Assembly (NCBI RefSeq): GCF_001644225.1
Contig: NZ_LSTV01000002.1
Span: 265,721-329,720 of the forward strand
Length of the DNA stretch: 64,000 nt
Direction: 5' to 3'
DNA from: Microbacterium oleivorans
GTDB taxonomy: Bacteria > Actinomycetota > Actinomycetes > Actinomycetales > Microbacteriaceae
The position numbers were made by a program, and so were the translations under genes. Each line of letters opens with the position of its first letter. Positions within the stretch are counted from its first letter, which is position 1. This document shows positions 26,120 to 34,407 of the stretch, in pieces. The notes under the pieces are model-generated. The model saw only the letters and a list, made by a program, of their open reading frames with translations. It was not told the origin of the DNA and made no database searches.

Positions 26120-26535
26120 TAGACGTCGTCGCCGTTCCGCGTGACGGCGAGCCTGTCGTCGGCGTCGCCCGGGTACACCGGCCACGCGCCGCCCGTCGAG
26201 CAGAAGTCGACCCGATCGCGGGGGAGTTCGCCCGCGTCGATCCCGTCCGCCGTCACGACGACGAGCGCCTGCGAGTCATCGCGGTCCGAGAGGTCGGGAA
26301 CTGCCTTCGCGTCGACGTCGAGCCGGGCGGCGAGATCCGCGGCGGTCTCGTACGGACAGGCGACCGTGAACCGCTTCGCCCCCTCCTCGGGGAGCAGGTC
26401 GGTCACGGTGAGGGTCGACCCCGCGGCGACCGTTCCGAGCACGCGTTCCTCGATGTCGCTCGACGTCGGCGCGCACGCCGTGGTCAGGCCGGCGGCGAGG
26501 AGGGCGAGGGACAGGGCAGCGAGTGCGCGGTTCAT
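26104..26535 (-). CDS. Small secreted lipoprotein, unknown function
   Basis: 143 aa from ATG 26535. The signal peptide MNRALAALSLALLAAGLTTAC ends in a lipobox. The mature part is acidic with one Cys pair (VACPYE, DFCSTGG) and strand-rich segments. No domain is recognised. It is not obviously homologous to the cassette lipoprotein just downstream, although both are lipoproteins of unknown role. Its 3' end lies in the repeat shared with the SDR gene. Confidence 0.75.
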   Translation of the reverse strand: MNRALAALSLALLAAGLTTACAPTSSDIEERVLGTVAAGSTLTVTDLLPEEGAKRFTVACPYETAADLAARLDVDAKAVPDLSDRDDSQALVVVTADGIDAGELPRDRVDFCSTGGAWPVYPGDADDRLAVTRNGDDVYVVTR

Positions 26536-26616
26536 GCTCCCTGTCTACGGGGATGCCGCGCCGCGATCATCGGCCTCGCGAGGCATCCGCGTCCATCGGA
26601 AGGATGATGCTGGTCG

Positions 26617-27045
26617 TCAGCCCTGCTCGAGCACGCGCTTGGCTTTTGCGAGCGACGCCGTGAGCGTGGAGCGAACCTCGCCGGCGATCATCGCCTGCGC
26701 GAGGCGCATGACGCCGGTCGGTTCCGCCTCGATGCGCACCCTCACGAGGGCCGCGCCGTTCGCGTCGGCGAACGTCAGCTCCGACGACGTCGCCATGACG
26801 CCGCTGGTGCTGGTGATCGCCATGCGGGAGCCGGGTTCGTACCCGGTCACGCGCCAGTCGAACGCGAACTCCTGCCCGACTGCCCGCATCCGGGTGTGCA
26901 GTGTCGACCCGACGCCGACGGGCGGAGGCGAGGTCAGCTCCTCCGAGATGACCGACTCGTCCCAGCGGGCGCGCCCCTCGGTGAAGAAGGCGAACACCTC
27001 GTCCACCGGGCGGTCGATCGTGACGGACTCGGCGACGGTGAACAT
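26617..27045 (-). CDS. SRPBCC (START-like) family protein
   Basis: 142 aa. It opens with FTVAESVTIDRPVDEVFAFFTEG and has VTGYEPGSRMAITST in the middle and a long C-terminal helix, the polyketide-cyclase/Bet v1-like fold that encloses hydrophobic ligands. The ligand is unknown. The first five codons and the upstream sequence are inside a 55-bp repeat whose second copy lies at 27833-27887 behind the sigma-factor gene. The gene was therefore once directly downstream of the sigma factor. Confidence 0.85.
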   Translation of the reverse strand: MFTVAESVTIDRPVDEVFAFFTEGRARWDESVISEELTSPPPVGVGSTLHTRMRAVGQEFAFDWRVTGYEPGSRMAITSTSGVMATSSELTFADANGAALVRVRIEAEPTGVMRLAQAMIAGEVRSTLTASLAKAKRVLEQG

Positions 27046-27085
27046 GTCCTCACCCTAGGTGGGATCCGATGGGGGTCGACGCGTG
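27031..27085. repeat. 55-bp direct repeat, left copy
   Basis: It matches 27833-27887 at 52 of 55 bases. On the minus strand it encodes the tail PHASTPIGSH-x-G and stop of the upstream gene, then the start of the SRPBCC gene. The copies are 802 bases apart and bracket two genes (GNAT and a small membrane protein). Confidence 0.92.
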
Positions 27086-27259
27086 GGGCGGGGGGAGCAT
27101 CCCGGCACCGAGCGCGAAGATGACGAGGAACACACCGAGCAGCCTCAGCGCCGCTGTCGACCACCCCGGCGACCCTGCGGTGTCGAGAACGATCGACAGG
27201 ACGAGGACTGCCCCACCCAGAACGCCGATGATGATGCGCGCACGCCCCGTCATGGTCAT
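27050..27259 (-). CDS. Small two-helix membrane protein (cassette gene)
   Basis: 69 aa from ATG 27259, which overlaps the GNAT stop (ATGA). Two hydrophobic segments (about 8-24 and 33-52) are followed by a tail, PHASTPIGSHLG, that comes from the direct repeat rather than from its own ancestry: the ECF sigma factor ends in the same residues. Function unknown. It is too short for family assignment, but the coupling to the GNAT gene supports translation. Confidence 0.65.
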   Translation of the reverse strand: MTMTGRARIIIGVLGGAVLVLSIVLDTAGSPGWSTAALRLLGVFLVIFALGAGMLPPPHASTPIGSHLG

Positions 27260-27789
27260 GCAGCGGCGATCTCGTAGATGATCTCGCGGCCGTCTTCCTC
27301 GTCCCATTGCTCGCCGTTCTCCGTGAAGCCGTAAGCCGTGACGAGTTCGATCGAGGCCAGGTTGTCGGGAGCGATCGTCGCACGGATGGTCCGCACAGAG
27401 GGGTGGCTGCGCGCCTCGGCGATCAGGATCTCCAACGCGCTGCGGGCACAGCCTCGACGTCGCCAACCGGGATCGACGCTGTACCCGACCTCGACCATGC
27501 CGGACTCGTCCGGGCCACCGTGGAAGCCGGCGACCCCGATGGGAGCGGAGACCTCGGGGGTGATGATGAACCGGGTCACCCAGGGGGCGTCCGCCGGTCT
27601 CGCTGCGATCTGCGCGCTGCGGATGCGCCAAAGACCCCGGAACTCCGGACCGGCCAGGTACGGCGACACCGACTCCGCACTCGCTTCGCCGCGTGCCAAC
27701 CCGTGGATCACATCACTCGGCACGACATCCAGCCGGATGCGGGAGCGGGTCGGGTCCGGGTGCCGCCACGAGGGATCGGTGATCGCCAT
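27256..27789 (-). CDS. GNAT N-acetyltransferase (cassette gene)
   Basis: 177 aa from ATG 27789; the frame to 27855 enters the direct repeat. Acetyl-CoA binding features are VGYSVDPGWRRRGCARSALEILI, followed by IRATIAPDNLASIELVTAYGF, the standard GNAT C-terminal pattern. The substrate is unknown. Together with the small membrane protein it forms the cargo between the two 55-bp repeats, and its codon use is less GC-skewed than that of the neighbours. Confidence 0.85.
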   Translation of the reverse strand: MAITDPSWRHPDPTRSRIRLDVVPSDVIHGLARGEASAESVSPYLAGPEFRGLWRIRSAQIAARPADAPWVTRFIITPEVSAPIGVAGFHGGPDESGMVEVGYSVDPGWRRRGCARSALEILIAEARSHPSVRTIRATIAPDNLASIELVTAYGFTENGEQWDEEDGREIIYEIAAA

Positions 27790-27832
27790 CCCCCCACCGT
27801 GGCACACACCCGGGACTGAGCGCGCAGCGCCT

Positions 27833-27887
27833 GGCGACGGTGAACATGCCCTCACCCTGGGTGGGATCCGATTGGGGTCGACGCGTG
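27833..27887. repeat. 55-bp direct repeat, right copy
   Basis: This is the partner of 27031-27085. It covers the last twelve codons and stop of the sigma-factor gene plus a dead copy of the SRPBCC start (ATG and four more codons), which now leads nowhere. Confidence 0.92.
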
Positions 27888-28394
27888 CGGCTGATCTTCG
27901 AGCTGCTTCCGGAGACGCGTCTTCGCCCGGTGGTAGCGGCTGCGGACGGTGCCCTGCTTCATCCGGAGGATCCGGCTCACCTCGATGAGCGAGAACCCCT
28001 CCCAGTGCACGAGACCGATAATGTCCCGGTCCACGGAGTCGAGCGCCCGAACGGCCCTAAGGAGTTCGTCGTATTCGTGGGTGTCCGCGAACCCGGGGTT
28101 CGCCGTGCCGGCCAGCGCATCCCGCAACCGGTCGGCGAGGGCATGGCGCCGGGTCGCACCCCGGAAGTGATGCAGCAGGATGCCGCGCGCGAACGAGAAC
28201 ATCCACGGGCGCACATCGTCGTCGGCCGGGGGCAGCGACGAGGCTCGGCGCCACAGGGCGAGGAGCGTGTCCGCCAGCAGGTCGGCGGCGTCGCTCTCGG
28301 ATCGGACGCGGCGCGCGAAGTACGCGAGCAGATCGGGCGCGTGCGCACGCACGGCCGCCTCCATCCGCGCCGCCCGATCGTCGGAACGCCTCAT
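27852..28394 (-). CDS. ECF-type RNA polymerase sigma factor
   Basis: 180 aa from ATG 28394, overlapping the preceding stop (ATGA). Region 2 is DLLAYFARRVRSESDAADLLADTLLALWRR and region 4 is LDSVDRDIIGLVHWEGFSLIEVSRILRMKQGTVRSRYHRAKTRLR, both clear. It redirects RNA polymerase to stress-type promoters, and its activity is probably held by the membrane protein encoded just upstream. The longer frame to 28472 lies inside that gene. The last residues are duplicated in the cassette. Confidence 0.9.
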   Translation of the reverse strand: MRRSDDRAARMEAAVRAHAPDLLAYFARRVRSESDAADLLADTLLALWRRASSLPPADDDVRPWMFSFARGILLHHFRGATRRHALADRLRDALAGTANPGFADTHEYDELLRAVRALDSVDRDIIGLVHWEGFSLIEVSRILRMKQGTVRSRYHRAKTRLRKQLEDQPHASTPIGSHPG

Positions 28395-28990
28395 CCTTCC
28401 GCCTCGGGGACACACGTCATCCCCCACGCGTCGACCGCGCGCGCGGACGCATTGCGCGTCTCGCCGAGCCATGCGACACCGGGGAACGCCTCACCGGCGA
28501 AGGAGCGCAGCACCGGCTCCAACGCCTCGTCGACGCGACGCTCGCCGTCCGCATCGCCGGCGAGAGGGGGTGCGGCGTCGTACAGGCGCTGCCCCAGACC
28601 CGTCCAGCCGTGCTGGCTGATCGCGCGATCGAGGGTCGCCGGGTCGCCCACCTGGGGGTTGCGCAACTCGATCCAGGCCCGGCACTGCTCGACGTGGCCT
28701 GTTCCGGTGGTCCACGTGACGGGGATGGGCTCGTTGCTGCGGACGTTCTCGAGCGGCATCCCCACGCCGGCCCAATGGGACATCATCACGCTGGCCGTCC
28801 CGGCCCCCGCCGTCAGTGCGAGTGCACCGCCGACGACCACCGGGAGGACCCACCGCGCTCGAGGTCTCTTCCCCTCGCGCACACGACGCGGCGTCGTCGC
28901 ATCCACCACACCGAGGGCGGCGGTGCGGAGTTCCGACGACAGCGGCACCGCCATCGTCGTGAGCGTGTCGTCGAGATCCGTCGGGTTCAT
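28391..28990 (-). CDS. Single-pass membrane protein, probable anti-sigma partner
   Basis: 199 aa from ATG 28990, with AGGAGG upstream. A cytoplasmic N-terminal region of about 47 aa (DLDDTLTTMAVPLSSELRTAALG) is followed by one membrane helix (about 48-68) and a 130-aa outer domain with two Cys. The layout is that of a membrane anti-sigma factor, but no zinc HxxxCxxC motif is visible. It precedes the sigma gene, the reverse of the common order, and the two overlap by four bases. The assignment is by context. Confidence 0.7.
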   Translation of the reverse strand: MNPTDLDDTLTTMAVPLSSELRTAALGVVDATTPRRVREGKRPRARWVLPVVVGGALALTAGAGTASVMMSHWAGVGMPLENVRSNEPIPVTWTTGTGHVEQCRAWIELRNPQVGDPATLDRAISQHGWTGLGQRLYDAAPPLAGDADGERRVDEALEPVLRSFAGEAFPGVAWLGETRNASARAVDAWGMTCVPEAEG

Positions 28991-29093
28991 TCGGCTCCTC
29001 CTGCCTTCTCCCCTGACATTCCCGGCAGCGACCGAAACGTTGCGCGCGTCAGCAGACTCTCCCACGGCGCAGCGGCGCGGTGCGGCTCCGGCC

Positions 29094-29181
29094 GTTCACC
29101 GATGCAATGGATCCGAGGCGACACGCCGGGGACGGATGCCGGGGCGCGGCGTGTCGCGCGGCATCCATTGCATCCGTGAAC
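29094..29181. repeat. Nested inverted repeat, family D, copy 1
   Basis: The outer arms are GTTCACCGATGCAATGGAT (29094-29112) and ATCCATTGCATCCGTGAAC (29163-29181). The inner arms CGACACGCCG (29119-29128) and CGGCGTGTCG (29147-29156) are perfect. It lies beyond the 3' end of copA. The second copy is at 46172-46255. The surrounding gap 28991-29214 holds nothing else that I recognise. Confidence 0.88.
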
Positions 29182-29214
29182 ACCCTGCCCGCGAACACGC
29201 CACGGGCACGCGCC

Positions 29215-31392
29215 TCAGCCCCGCCCCACCGCCTGGAACCCGCGCAGCCGCAGACTGTTCGTCACTACGAACACCGACGACAGCGCCATCGCGGCGGCGG
29301 CGACGAGCGGGTTCAGCAGCGCGGCCATCGCCAGCGGGATCGCGGCCACGTTGTACGCGAACGCCCAGAACAGGTTGCCCTTGATGATCCCGAGGGTCCG
29401 CCTCGCGAGGCGCACCGCGTCCGCGACGACGAGGGGATCGCCCGAGACGACGGTGATGTCGGATGCCGCGATCGCCGCATCCGTCCCGCCACCCATCGCG
29501 ATCCCGAGGTCGGCAGCGGCCAGCGCCGCGGCATCGTTGACACCGTCGCCGACCATCGCGACGACCCGGCCTTCGCCCTGCAGCCGGCGGATCGCGTCGA
29601 GCTTGCCCGCCGGCGTCACCCCGGCCTCGACGCGGGAGATCCCGACCTCGGCGGCGACCCGCGATGCCGAGGAGGCGGTGTCGCCGGTCAGCAGGATCGG
29701 CTCGAGACCGAGCTCACGGAACCGTGCGATCGCCGCGGCGCTCGTGGGCTTGACCGTGTCGGCGACGACGATCGCACCGAGGTACTCCCCGTCCCGGGCG
29801 ACGGCGACGACCGTGCCCTCGGGCAGGTCGGCGGGAACGGCGACGGCCCACTGCTCCGCGAGCCACGACGGACGCCCGGCGACGACTGACGCTCCGTCCA
29901 CGACGCCCTGCACCCCGAACCCGGCGTGCGACTGGAACGACTCGACGCTTCCCGATGTCGACGCCGCGACGATGGCCCGCGCGACGGGGTGCTCCGACCC
30001 CGACTCCACCGCCGCCGCAACGGCGAGCAGCTCCTCGCGCGAGACGCCCGCGGGCATCACCTCGGTCACGCTCATCCGCCCGGTCGTGACGGTGCCGGTC
30101 TTGTCCAGGACGATCGTGTCGACGGTGCGGGTCTGCTCGAGGACCTGAGGTCCTCGGATCAGGATGCCGAGCTGCGACCCGCGCCCGGTTCCCACCAGCA
30201 GCGCGGTCGGGGTCGCGAGACCCAGCGCGCACGGGCACGCGATGATGAGCGTCGCGACGGCGGCGGTGAACGCGAGCTCCCATGGCGCACCGGCGACCGT
30301 CCAGCCGGCGAAGGCGACGAGCGCGAGGCCGATCACGACGGGGACGAAGACGGCCGAGACCCGGTCGGCGAGGCGCTGCACCTCGGCCTTGCCGGTCTGC
30401 GCCTCTTCCATGAGCCGCCGCATCCGCGCCAGCTCGGTGTCGGCACCCACCCGGGTGATCTGCACCTCGAGGCGTCCGCCGACGTTGATCGTCGCGCCGA
30501 CGACACGGGAACCTTCGGCGACCTCGACGGGCATCGATTCACCCGTCAGCATGCTCGCGTCGACGCTGCTCATCCCCGCTGTGACGAGTCCGTCCGAGGG
30601 GATCTTCTCGCCCGGACGCACGACGACCGTGTCGCCGACGACCAACTGCGACACCGGCACGCGCGTCTCGACACCGTTCTGCAGCTTCGCGGCATCCGTC
30701 GCCCCGAGTTCGAGCAGCGCGCGCAGCGCCTCGGACGACGCCCGCTTCGCGCGGGCCTCGATGTAGCGCCCGGCGAGAATGAAGACGGTGACGAGCGCGG
30801 CGACCTCGAGGTAGATCTCGTGTCCGCCCGCCCGCGGCGCGCCGATGAGCGTGAAGGACATCGTCATGCCCGGCATGCCCGCGCCGCCGAAGAACAGCGC
30901 GTACAGCGACCAGCCGAACGAGGCGATGACGCCGAGGCTGATGAGGGTGTCCATCGTCGCGGCGCCGTGGCGCAGGTTGACGGCCGCGGCCCGGTGGAAC
31001 GGCCACGCGCCCCACACCGCGACGGGAGCCGCGAGGGTCAGCGCGAGCCACTGCCAGTACTCGAACTGCAGCGCCGGGATCATCGAGATCAGCGCGACCG
31101 GCAACGACAGGGCGGCGCTGATCAGCAGACGGTTGCGGAGCGGCTTCGTCTCGTCATCCGCCTCCGTCGTCTCGGGCTCCGGTGCGGGCACCGCCGCCGC
31201 GTACCCGACGGCTTCGACCGTCGCGATGAGCTGCGCCGTGTCGATACCCTCGGCACGCACGCGCGCCTTCTCGGTGGCGTAGTTGACGGATGCCTCGACC
31301 CCGGGCAGCTTGTTGAGCTTGCGCTCGATCCGGGTGGCGCACGAGGCGCAGGTCATCCCGGAGATGTCGAGTTCGACGTCGGTGGTGCTCAC
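29215..31392 (-). CDS. copA: Copper-exporting P1B-type ATPase
   Basis: 725 aa from GTG 31392. An N-terminal heavy-metal domain has GMTCASC (Cys15, Cys18). Membrane segments carry the Cu+ site Cys-Pro-Cys at 386-388. TGES (283-286) is the actuator, Asp430 in DKTGT is phosphorylated, and GDGVND forms the hinge. A Met-rich loop MPGMTM lies between helices, at about 173-178. It pumps Cu+ out of the cytosol. The GTG overlaps the copZ stop, so csoR-copZ-copA is one operon. Confidence 0.96.
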   Translation of the reverse strand: MSTTDVELDISGMTCASCATRIERKLNKLPGVEASVNYATEKARVRAEGIDTAQLIATVEAVGYAAAVPAPEPETTEADDETKPLRNRLLISAALSLPVALISMIPALQFEYWQWLALTLAAPVAVWGAWPFHRAAAVNLRHGAATMDTLISLGVIASFGWSLYALFFGGAGMPGMTMSFTLIGAPRAGGHEIYLEVAALVTVFILAGRYIEARAKRASSEALRALLELGATDAAKLQNGVETRVPVSQLVVGDTVVVRPGEKIPSDGLVTAGMSSVDASMLTGESMPVEVAEGSRVVGATINVGGRLEVQITRVGADTELARMRRLMEEAQTGKAEVQRLADRVSAVFVPVVIGLALVAFAGWTVAGAPWELAFTAAVATLIIACPCALGLATPTALLVGTGRGSQLGILIRGPQVLEQTRTVDTIVLDKTGTVTTGRMSVTEVMPAGVSREELLAVAAAVESGSEHPVARAIVAASTSGSVESFQSHAGFGVQGVVDGASVVAGRPSWLAEQWAVAVPADLPEGTVVAVARDGEYLGAIVVADTVKPTSAAAIARFRELGLEPILLTGDTASSASRVAAEVGISRVEAGVTPAGKLDAIRRLQGEGRVVAMVGDGVNDAAALAAADLGIAMGGGTDAAIAASDITVVSGDPLVVADAVRLARRTLGIIKGNLFWAFAYNVAAIPLAMAALLNPLVAAAAMALSSVFVVTNSLRLRGFQAVGRG

Positions 31393-31676
31393 GCCGACAC
31401 CCGGGTGTATCCGGCCTCCTCGATGGCGGCGGTCAGGGCGTCGTCGTCGAGGGGGGTCGCGCTGTGCACGGTGACGTGCGAGGTGCCGCCGGCGACGAGG
31501 TCGACGGTCACGGCCTCGACGCCGGCGATCTCGGAGAGCTCCTCGCGGATGCTCGCGACGCAGTGGCCGCACGTCATACCGGTGACGAGCAGTTCTTCGG
31601 TGACAGCGGATGCCGGGGCGGCAGGCGTCACGGATGCGGAGACGTCGGTGAGGCCCAAGTGGATGCGGTCGGTCAT
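31389..31676 (-). CDS. copZ: Copper chaperone (HMA-domain protein)
   Basis: 95 aa from ATG 31676, with GGAGG 8 bases upstream. A 26-residue N-terminal extension precedes a single ferredoxin-like HMA domain with metal motif GMTCGHC (Cys36, Cys39). It delivers Cu+ to CopA. The extension is longer than in typical 70-aa CopZ. It lies between csoR and copA. Confidence 0.92.
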   Translation of the reverse strand: MTDRIHLGLTDVSASVTPAAPASAVTEELLVTGMTCGHCVASIREELSEIAGVEAVTVDLVAGGTSHVTVHSATPLDDDALTAAIEEAGYTRVSA

Positions 31677-31704
31677 GGTATTTCCTCCAGGTTCAGGAGC
31701 GAGT

Positions 31705-31986
31705 TCAGGAGCGGACGAGACGGGCGATCGCGTCGTTCGCCTCGCGGATCTTGTCGGCGGCGACCTGCCCGCCTTCGGCGCTCGCCTCGGCGACGCAGTG
31801 GCTGAGGTGGTCGGCGAGCAGCGAGAGGGCGACGGTCTCAAGGGCCTTCGTCGCCGCGGACACCTGCGTGAGGATGTCGATGCAGTACTTGTCCTCGTCG
31901 ACCATGCGGGCGATGCCGCGCACCTGCCCCTCGACGCGGCGCAGCCGCTTCTGCAGGTCATCCTTGTTCGCGTCGTAACCGTTCAC
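31705..31986 (-). CDS. csoR: Copper-sensing repressor CsoR
   Basis: 93 aa, all-helical CsoR/RcnR family. The Cu+ triad is Cys35 (DKYCID), His60 and Cys64 (DHLSHC), matching mycobacterial CsoR. Second-shell Tyr34 is present. Apo-protein represses its own operon and releases DNA on binding Cu+. The gene lies 28 bases upstream of copZ and carries its operator just ahead of the ATG. Confidence 0.94.
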   Translation of the reverse strand: MNGYDANKDDLQKRLRRVEGQVRGIARMVDEDKYCIDILTQVSAATKALETVALSLLADHLSHCVAEASAEGGQVAADKIREANDAIARLVRS

Positions 31987-31997
31987 GATGGATACGG

Positions 31998-32012
31998 TAC
32001 CCCCCTAGGGTA
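31998..32012. promoter_or_regulatory. CsoR operator
   Basis: TACCC-CCCTA-GGGTA is an inverted repeat inside a longer run of C and G, of the GC-centred type bound by CsoR tetramers. It lies 12-26 bases upstream of the csoR ATG on the minus strand, overlapping the expected core promoter. Confidence 0.75.
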
Positions 32013-32078
32013 TGTACGTCAAGGCGCCGCGAGTCTCGGCATCCCGAGCGTCGGAGGATTCCCCACCCCCGGTCTTCG

Positions 32079-32119
32079 CCTGTCACAACACGCCGCGCGC
32101 GGCCGCACTTCGCGACAGG
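32079..32119. repeat. Inverted repeat, family C, copy 1
   Basis: Arms CCTGTC (32079-32084) and GACAGG (32114-32119) enclose ACAACACGCCG and GGCCGCAC-type inner arms. It lies past the 3' end of the FadR-type regulator gene. Related copies are at 51828, 55084, 55157 and 63158, with a half copy at 36723. Confidence 0.75.
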
Positions 32120-32151
32120 TGAGCGGATGCCGCGGCCGCGCCCAGTCCGGG

Positions 32152-32856
32152 TCAGGCCCCTTCGACCTCGTCCGACACGAGCGTCAGGTGCTCGCGCGCC
32201 GACGCCTCGGCATCCGCGCCGCGCCCGTCATGGATCGCTTGCGCCGTCGCGAGGTGCGCTTCGAGCGTGCCGACCCGCGGCATCCCCGGCGTCAGTCCCC
32301 GCACCGACCGGCCGCGAAGGATCTCGGCGATGGGCTCGCTCAGCTTCAGGAACAGCGGGTTCCCCGACGCGCGCAGCAGGAGCCGGTGGTACGCGATGTC
32401 GGCCTCGAGGTACTCGTCCGAATCCCCGAGGCCCTGCCCGCCGAGATCGCTCAGCACCGTCGCCCATTGAAGGAGTTCCTCGCGGTCAGACGCCGTCGCG
32501 CGTTCCGCGGCGAGGCGGGCGGCGACCGGCTCGACGGCGACGCGGAGCTCGGTGAGCTCGATGATCACGTCGCGCCGGTTCGGGCCGTCGAGGGACCATT
32601 CGATGATGTCGGCGTTCAGGGCGTCCCACTCCTCGCGCGGGCGGACGACGATTCCCACGCGGCGGCGCGACGTCAACAGTCCATGGGCTTCGAGGACGCG
32701 CACCGCCTCGCGCACGACGGTCCGCGACGCCGCGAACGACTCCTCGAGCCCGGCGAGGGTCAGACCCGTCCCCGGTGCGAGCTCGCCGCCGACGATGCGG
32801 CGACCGAGGGTCTCGACGATGTGGGCGTGGGACGCGGTGGTGACGGGCGTGGGCAT
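32152..32856 (-). CDS. FadR-subfamily GntR regulator of gluconate/idonate genes
   Basis: 234 aa. The N-terminal winged helix (about 8-75) has EESFAASRTVVREAVRVLEAHGLLTSRRRVGIVV. The C-terminal FCD effector domain has the metal-binding pattern (Asp in LEADIAYHRLL, His in AIHDG and REHLTL). It is divergent from gntP-idnO-idnD-gntK with a 168-base gap holding two palindromic sites, so it is the obvious repressor of that operon and probably of itself. Confidence 0.9.
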   Translation of the reverse strand: MPTPVTTASHAHIVETLGRRIVGGELAPGTGLTLAGLEESFAASRTVVREAVRVLEAHGLLTSRRRVGIVVRPREEWDALNADIIEWSLDGPNRRDVIIELTELRVAVEPVAARLAAERATASDREELLQWATVLSDLGGQGLGDSDEYLEADIAYHRLLLRASGNPLFLKLSEPIAEILRGRSVRGLTPGMPRVGTLEAHLATAQAIHDGRGADAEASAREHLTLVSDEVEGA

Positions 32857-32920
32857 CGGTGTCCTTCGTTGCGACCCTCACGTTACCCCGCGGATGCCAG
32901 GGGAACAGTCGCGGCATGCG

Positions 32921-32955
32921 AAAAGTACTACTAATCGCTTGCCAAAAGTACTACT
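32921..32955. promoter_or_regulatory. Tandem operators AAAAGTACTACT for the gluconate regulator
   Basis: AAAAGTACTACT occurs twice, at 32921-32932 and 32944-32955, 23 bases apart (about two helical turns). Each is centred on the palindrome AGTA-C-TACT, extended to AAGTA-C-TACTT in the second. The sites are strongly AT-rich for this genome and lie in the divergent promoter region. This is a GntR/FadR-like site by form. Confidence 0.75.
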
Positions 32956-33024
32956 TATGTGGCACCGTGGGCTCGCTGTCGGGAAAGACCCCGGCATAGG
33001 GACGATTCACTGGAGAACACACCC

Positions 33025-34407
33025 ATGGACGAGTGGACGCAAACACTCGGAGCAGTGCCGCTGCTTCTGATCGCGGCCGGAGCGGTCGCCCTGATCCTGC
33101 TGCTCATCATCAAGGTCCGCCTGCACGCTTTCATCGTGCTCGTGCTGGTCTCGCTGCTGACAGCACTGGCCACCGGCATCCCGGTCGCCAGCATCGGAAA
33201 GGTGCTGATCGACAGCTTCAGTTCGACCGTCGGCACGGTCGCGCTCCTCGTCGGCTTCGGCGCGATGCTCGGCGCCCTCATCGAGAGCTCGGGGGGCGCG
33301 CGCGTGCTGGCCGAGAAGATGGTCTCGGTCTTCGGTGAGAAGCGCGCTGCCATCGCCCTGAGCGTCGCGTCGCTCCTCATGGGCTTCCCGATGTTCTTCG
33401 ACGCCGGGCTCGTCGTCATGCTGCCGATCATCTTCGCCGTCGCCCGCCGCATCGGCGGCAAGCACATGCTGCTCTACGGCATCTCGGCCGCCGCCGCGTT
33501 CTCGGTCATGCACGTCTTCGTCCCGCCGCACCCCGGTCCCATCACGGCGAGCGAGACCTATGGCGCCAACCTCGGGCTCGTGCTTCTCATCGGTCTCGTC
33601 GTGGCGATCCCGACGTGGTACGTCAGCGGTTACCTCTGGGCGCGCTTCATCGACCGCCGCATCCCGCTCGCCATCCCGCGCCTGTTCGGCGAGGACGTCG
33701 AGCCCACCAACCCGCCCAAGGCCGGCACCGTCATCGGCGTCATCGCCATCCCGCTCGTCCTGATCCTCCTGAACACCGGGTCCGCGGCGCTCGTCTCGTC
33801 GGGAGCCGTCGACGGCACCGCCGTCTGGGTCCAGGCGCTCGGCCTCATCGGCACGAGCCAGGTCGCGCTGCTCATCGCCGTCCTCGTCGCCCTGTTCGTC
33901 CTCGGCACCCGCCGCGGCGTCGGAGGCAGCGCGCTGGACAAGATCGTCGAGTCCGCTCTCGGACCGATCTGCTCGGTCGTGCTCATCACCGGCGCCGGCG
34001 GCATGTTCGGCGGCGTCCTGCGGGCGTCGGGCATCGGCGACGCACTGTCCGACTCGCTGGCCTCGATCGGCGTCCCGGTCATCTTCGCCGCCTACATCAT
34101 CGCCGTTCTCCTCCGCGTGGCGCAGGGGTCGGCGACCGTCGCCCTTGTCACCGCGGCGGGGCTCGTCGCACCGGCCGTCGTGTCGGGCGGCTTCAACCCG
34201 CTGCAGGTCGCCTGTATCGTCCTCGCCACTGCGGCGGGCTCCGTCTTCGCGGGGCACGTGAACGACTCGGGCTTCTGGCTCGTCGGCCGCCTCATGGGCA
34301 TGGACGTCAAGACCACGCTCAAGACCTGGACGGTGCAGCAGGCCATCGAGTCGCTCGTCGGCTTCCTCATCGTGCTCGGCATCTTCGGTCTGGTGTCCCT
34401 TGTCTGA
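33025..34407 (+). CDS. gntP: Gluconate/idonate permease (GntP family)
   Basis: 460 aa with 12-14 hydrophobic helices. Family segments are GFGAMLGALIESSGGA, MGFPMFFDAGLVVMLPI, FVPPHPGP, and FAGHVNDSGFWLV near the C-terminus. It is an H+ symporter for gluconate, idonate or similar sugar acids. ATG 33025 follows GGAGAACA. It is first gene of the operon; the next gene's TTG overlaps its end by 8 bases. Confidence 0.93.
   Translation: MDEWTQTLGAVPLLLIAAGAVALILLLIIKVRLHAFIVLVLVSLLTALATGIPVASIGKVLIDSFSSTVGTVALLVGFGAMLGALIESSGGARVLAEKMVSVFGEKRAAIALSVASLLMGFPMFFDAGLVVMLPIIFAVARRIGGKHMLLYGISAAAAFSVMHVFVPPHPGPITASETYGANLGLVLLIGLVVAIPTWYVSGYLWARFIDRRIPLAIPRLFGEDVEPTNPPKAGTVIGVIAIPLVLILLNTGSAALVSSGAVDGTAVWVQALGLIGTSQVALLIAVLVALFVLGTRRGVGGSALDKIVESALGPICSVVLITGAGGMFGGVLRASGIGDALSDSLASIGVPVIFAAYIIAVLLRVAQGSATVALVTAAGLVAPAVVSGGFNPLQVACIVLATAAGSVFAGHVNDSGFWLVGRLMGMDVKTTLKTWTVQQAIESLVGFLIVLGIFGLVSLV

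Noticed and set aside
29926..32934. A 1002-codon plus-strand open frame over the copper operon
   Set aside because: Translation is a GC-shadow of copA, copZ, csoR and the FadR-type gene on the other strand, with no domain.
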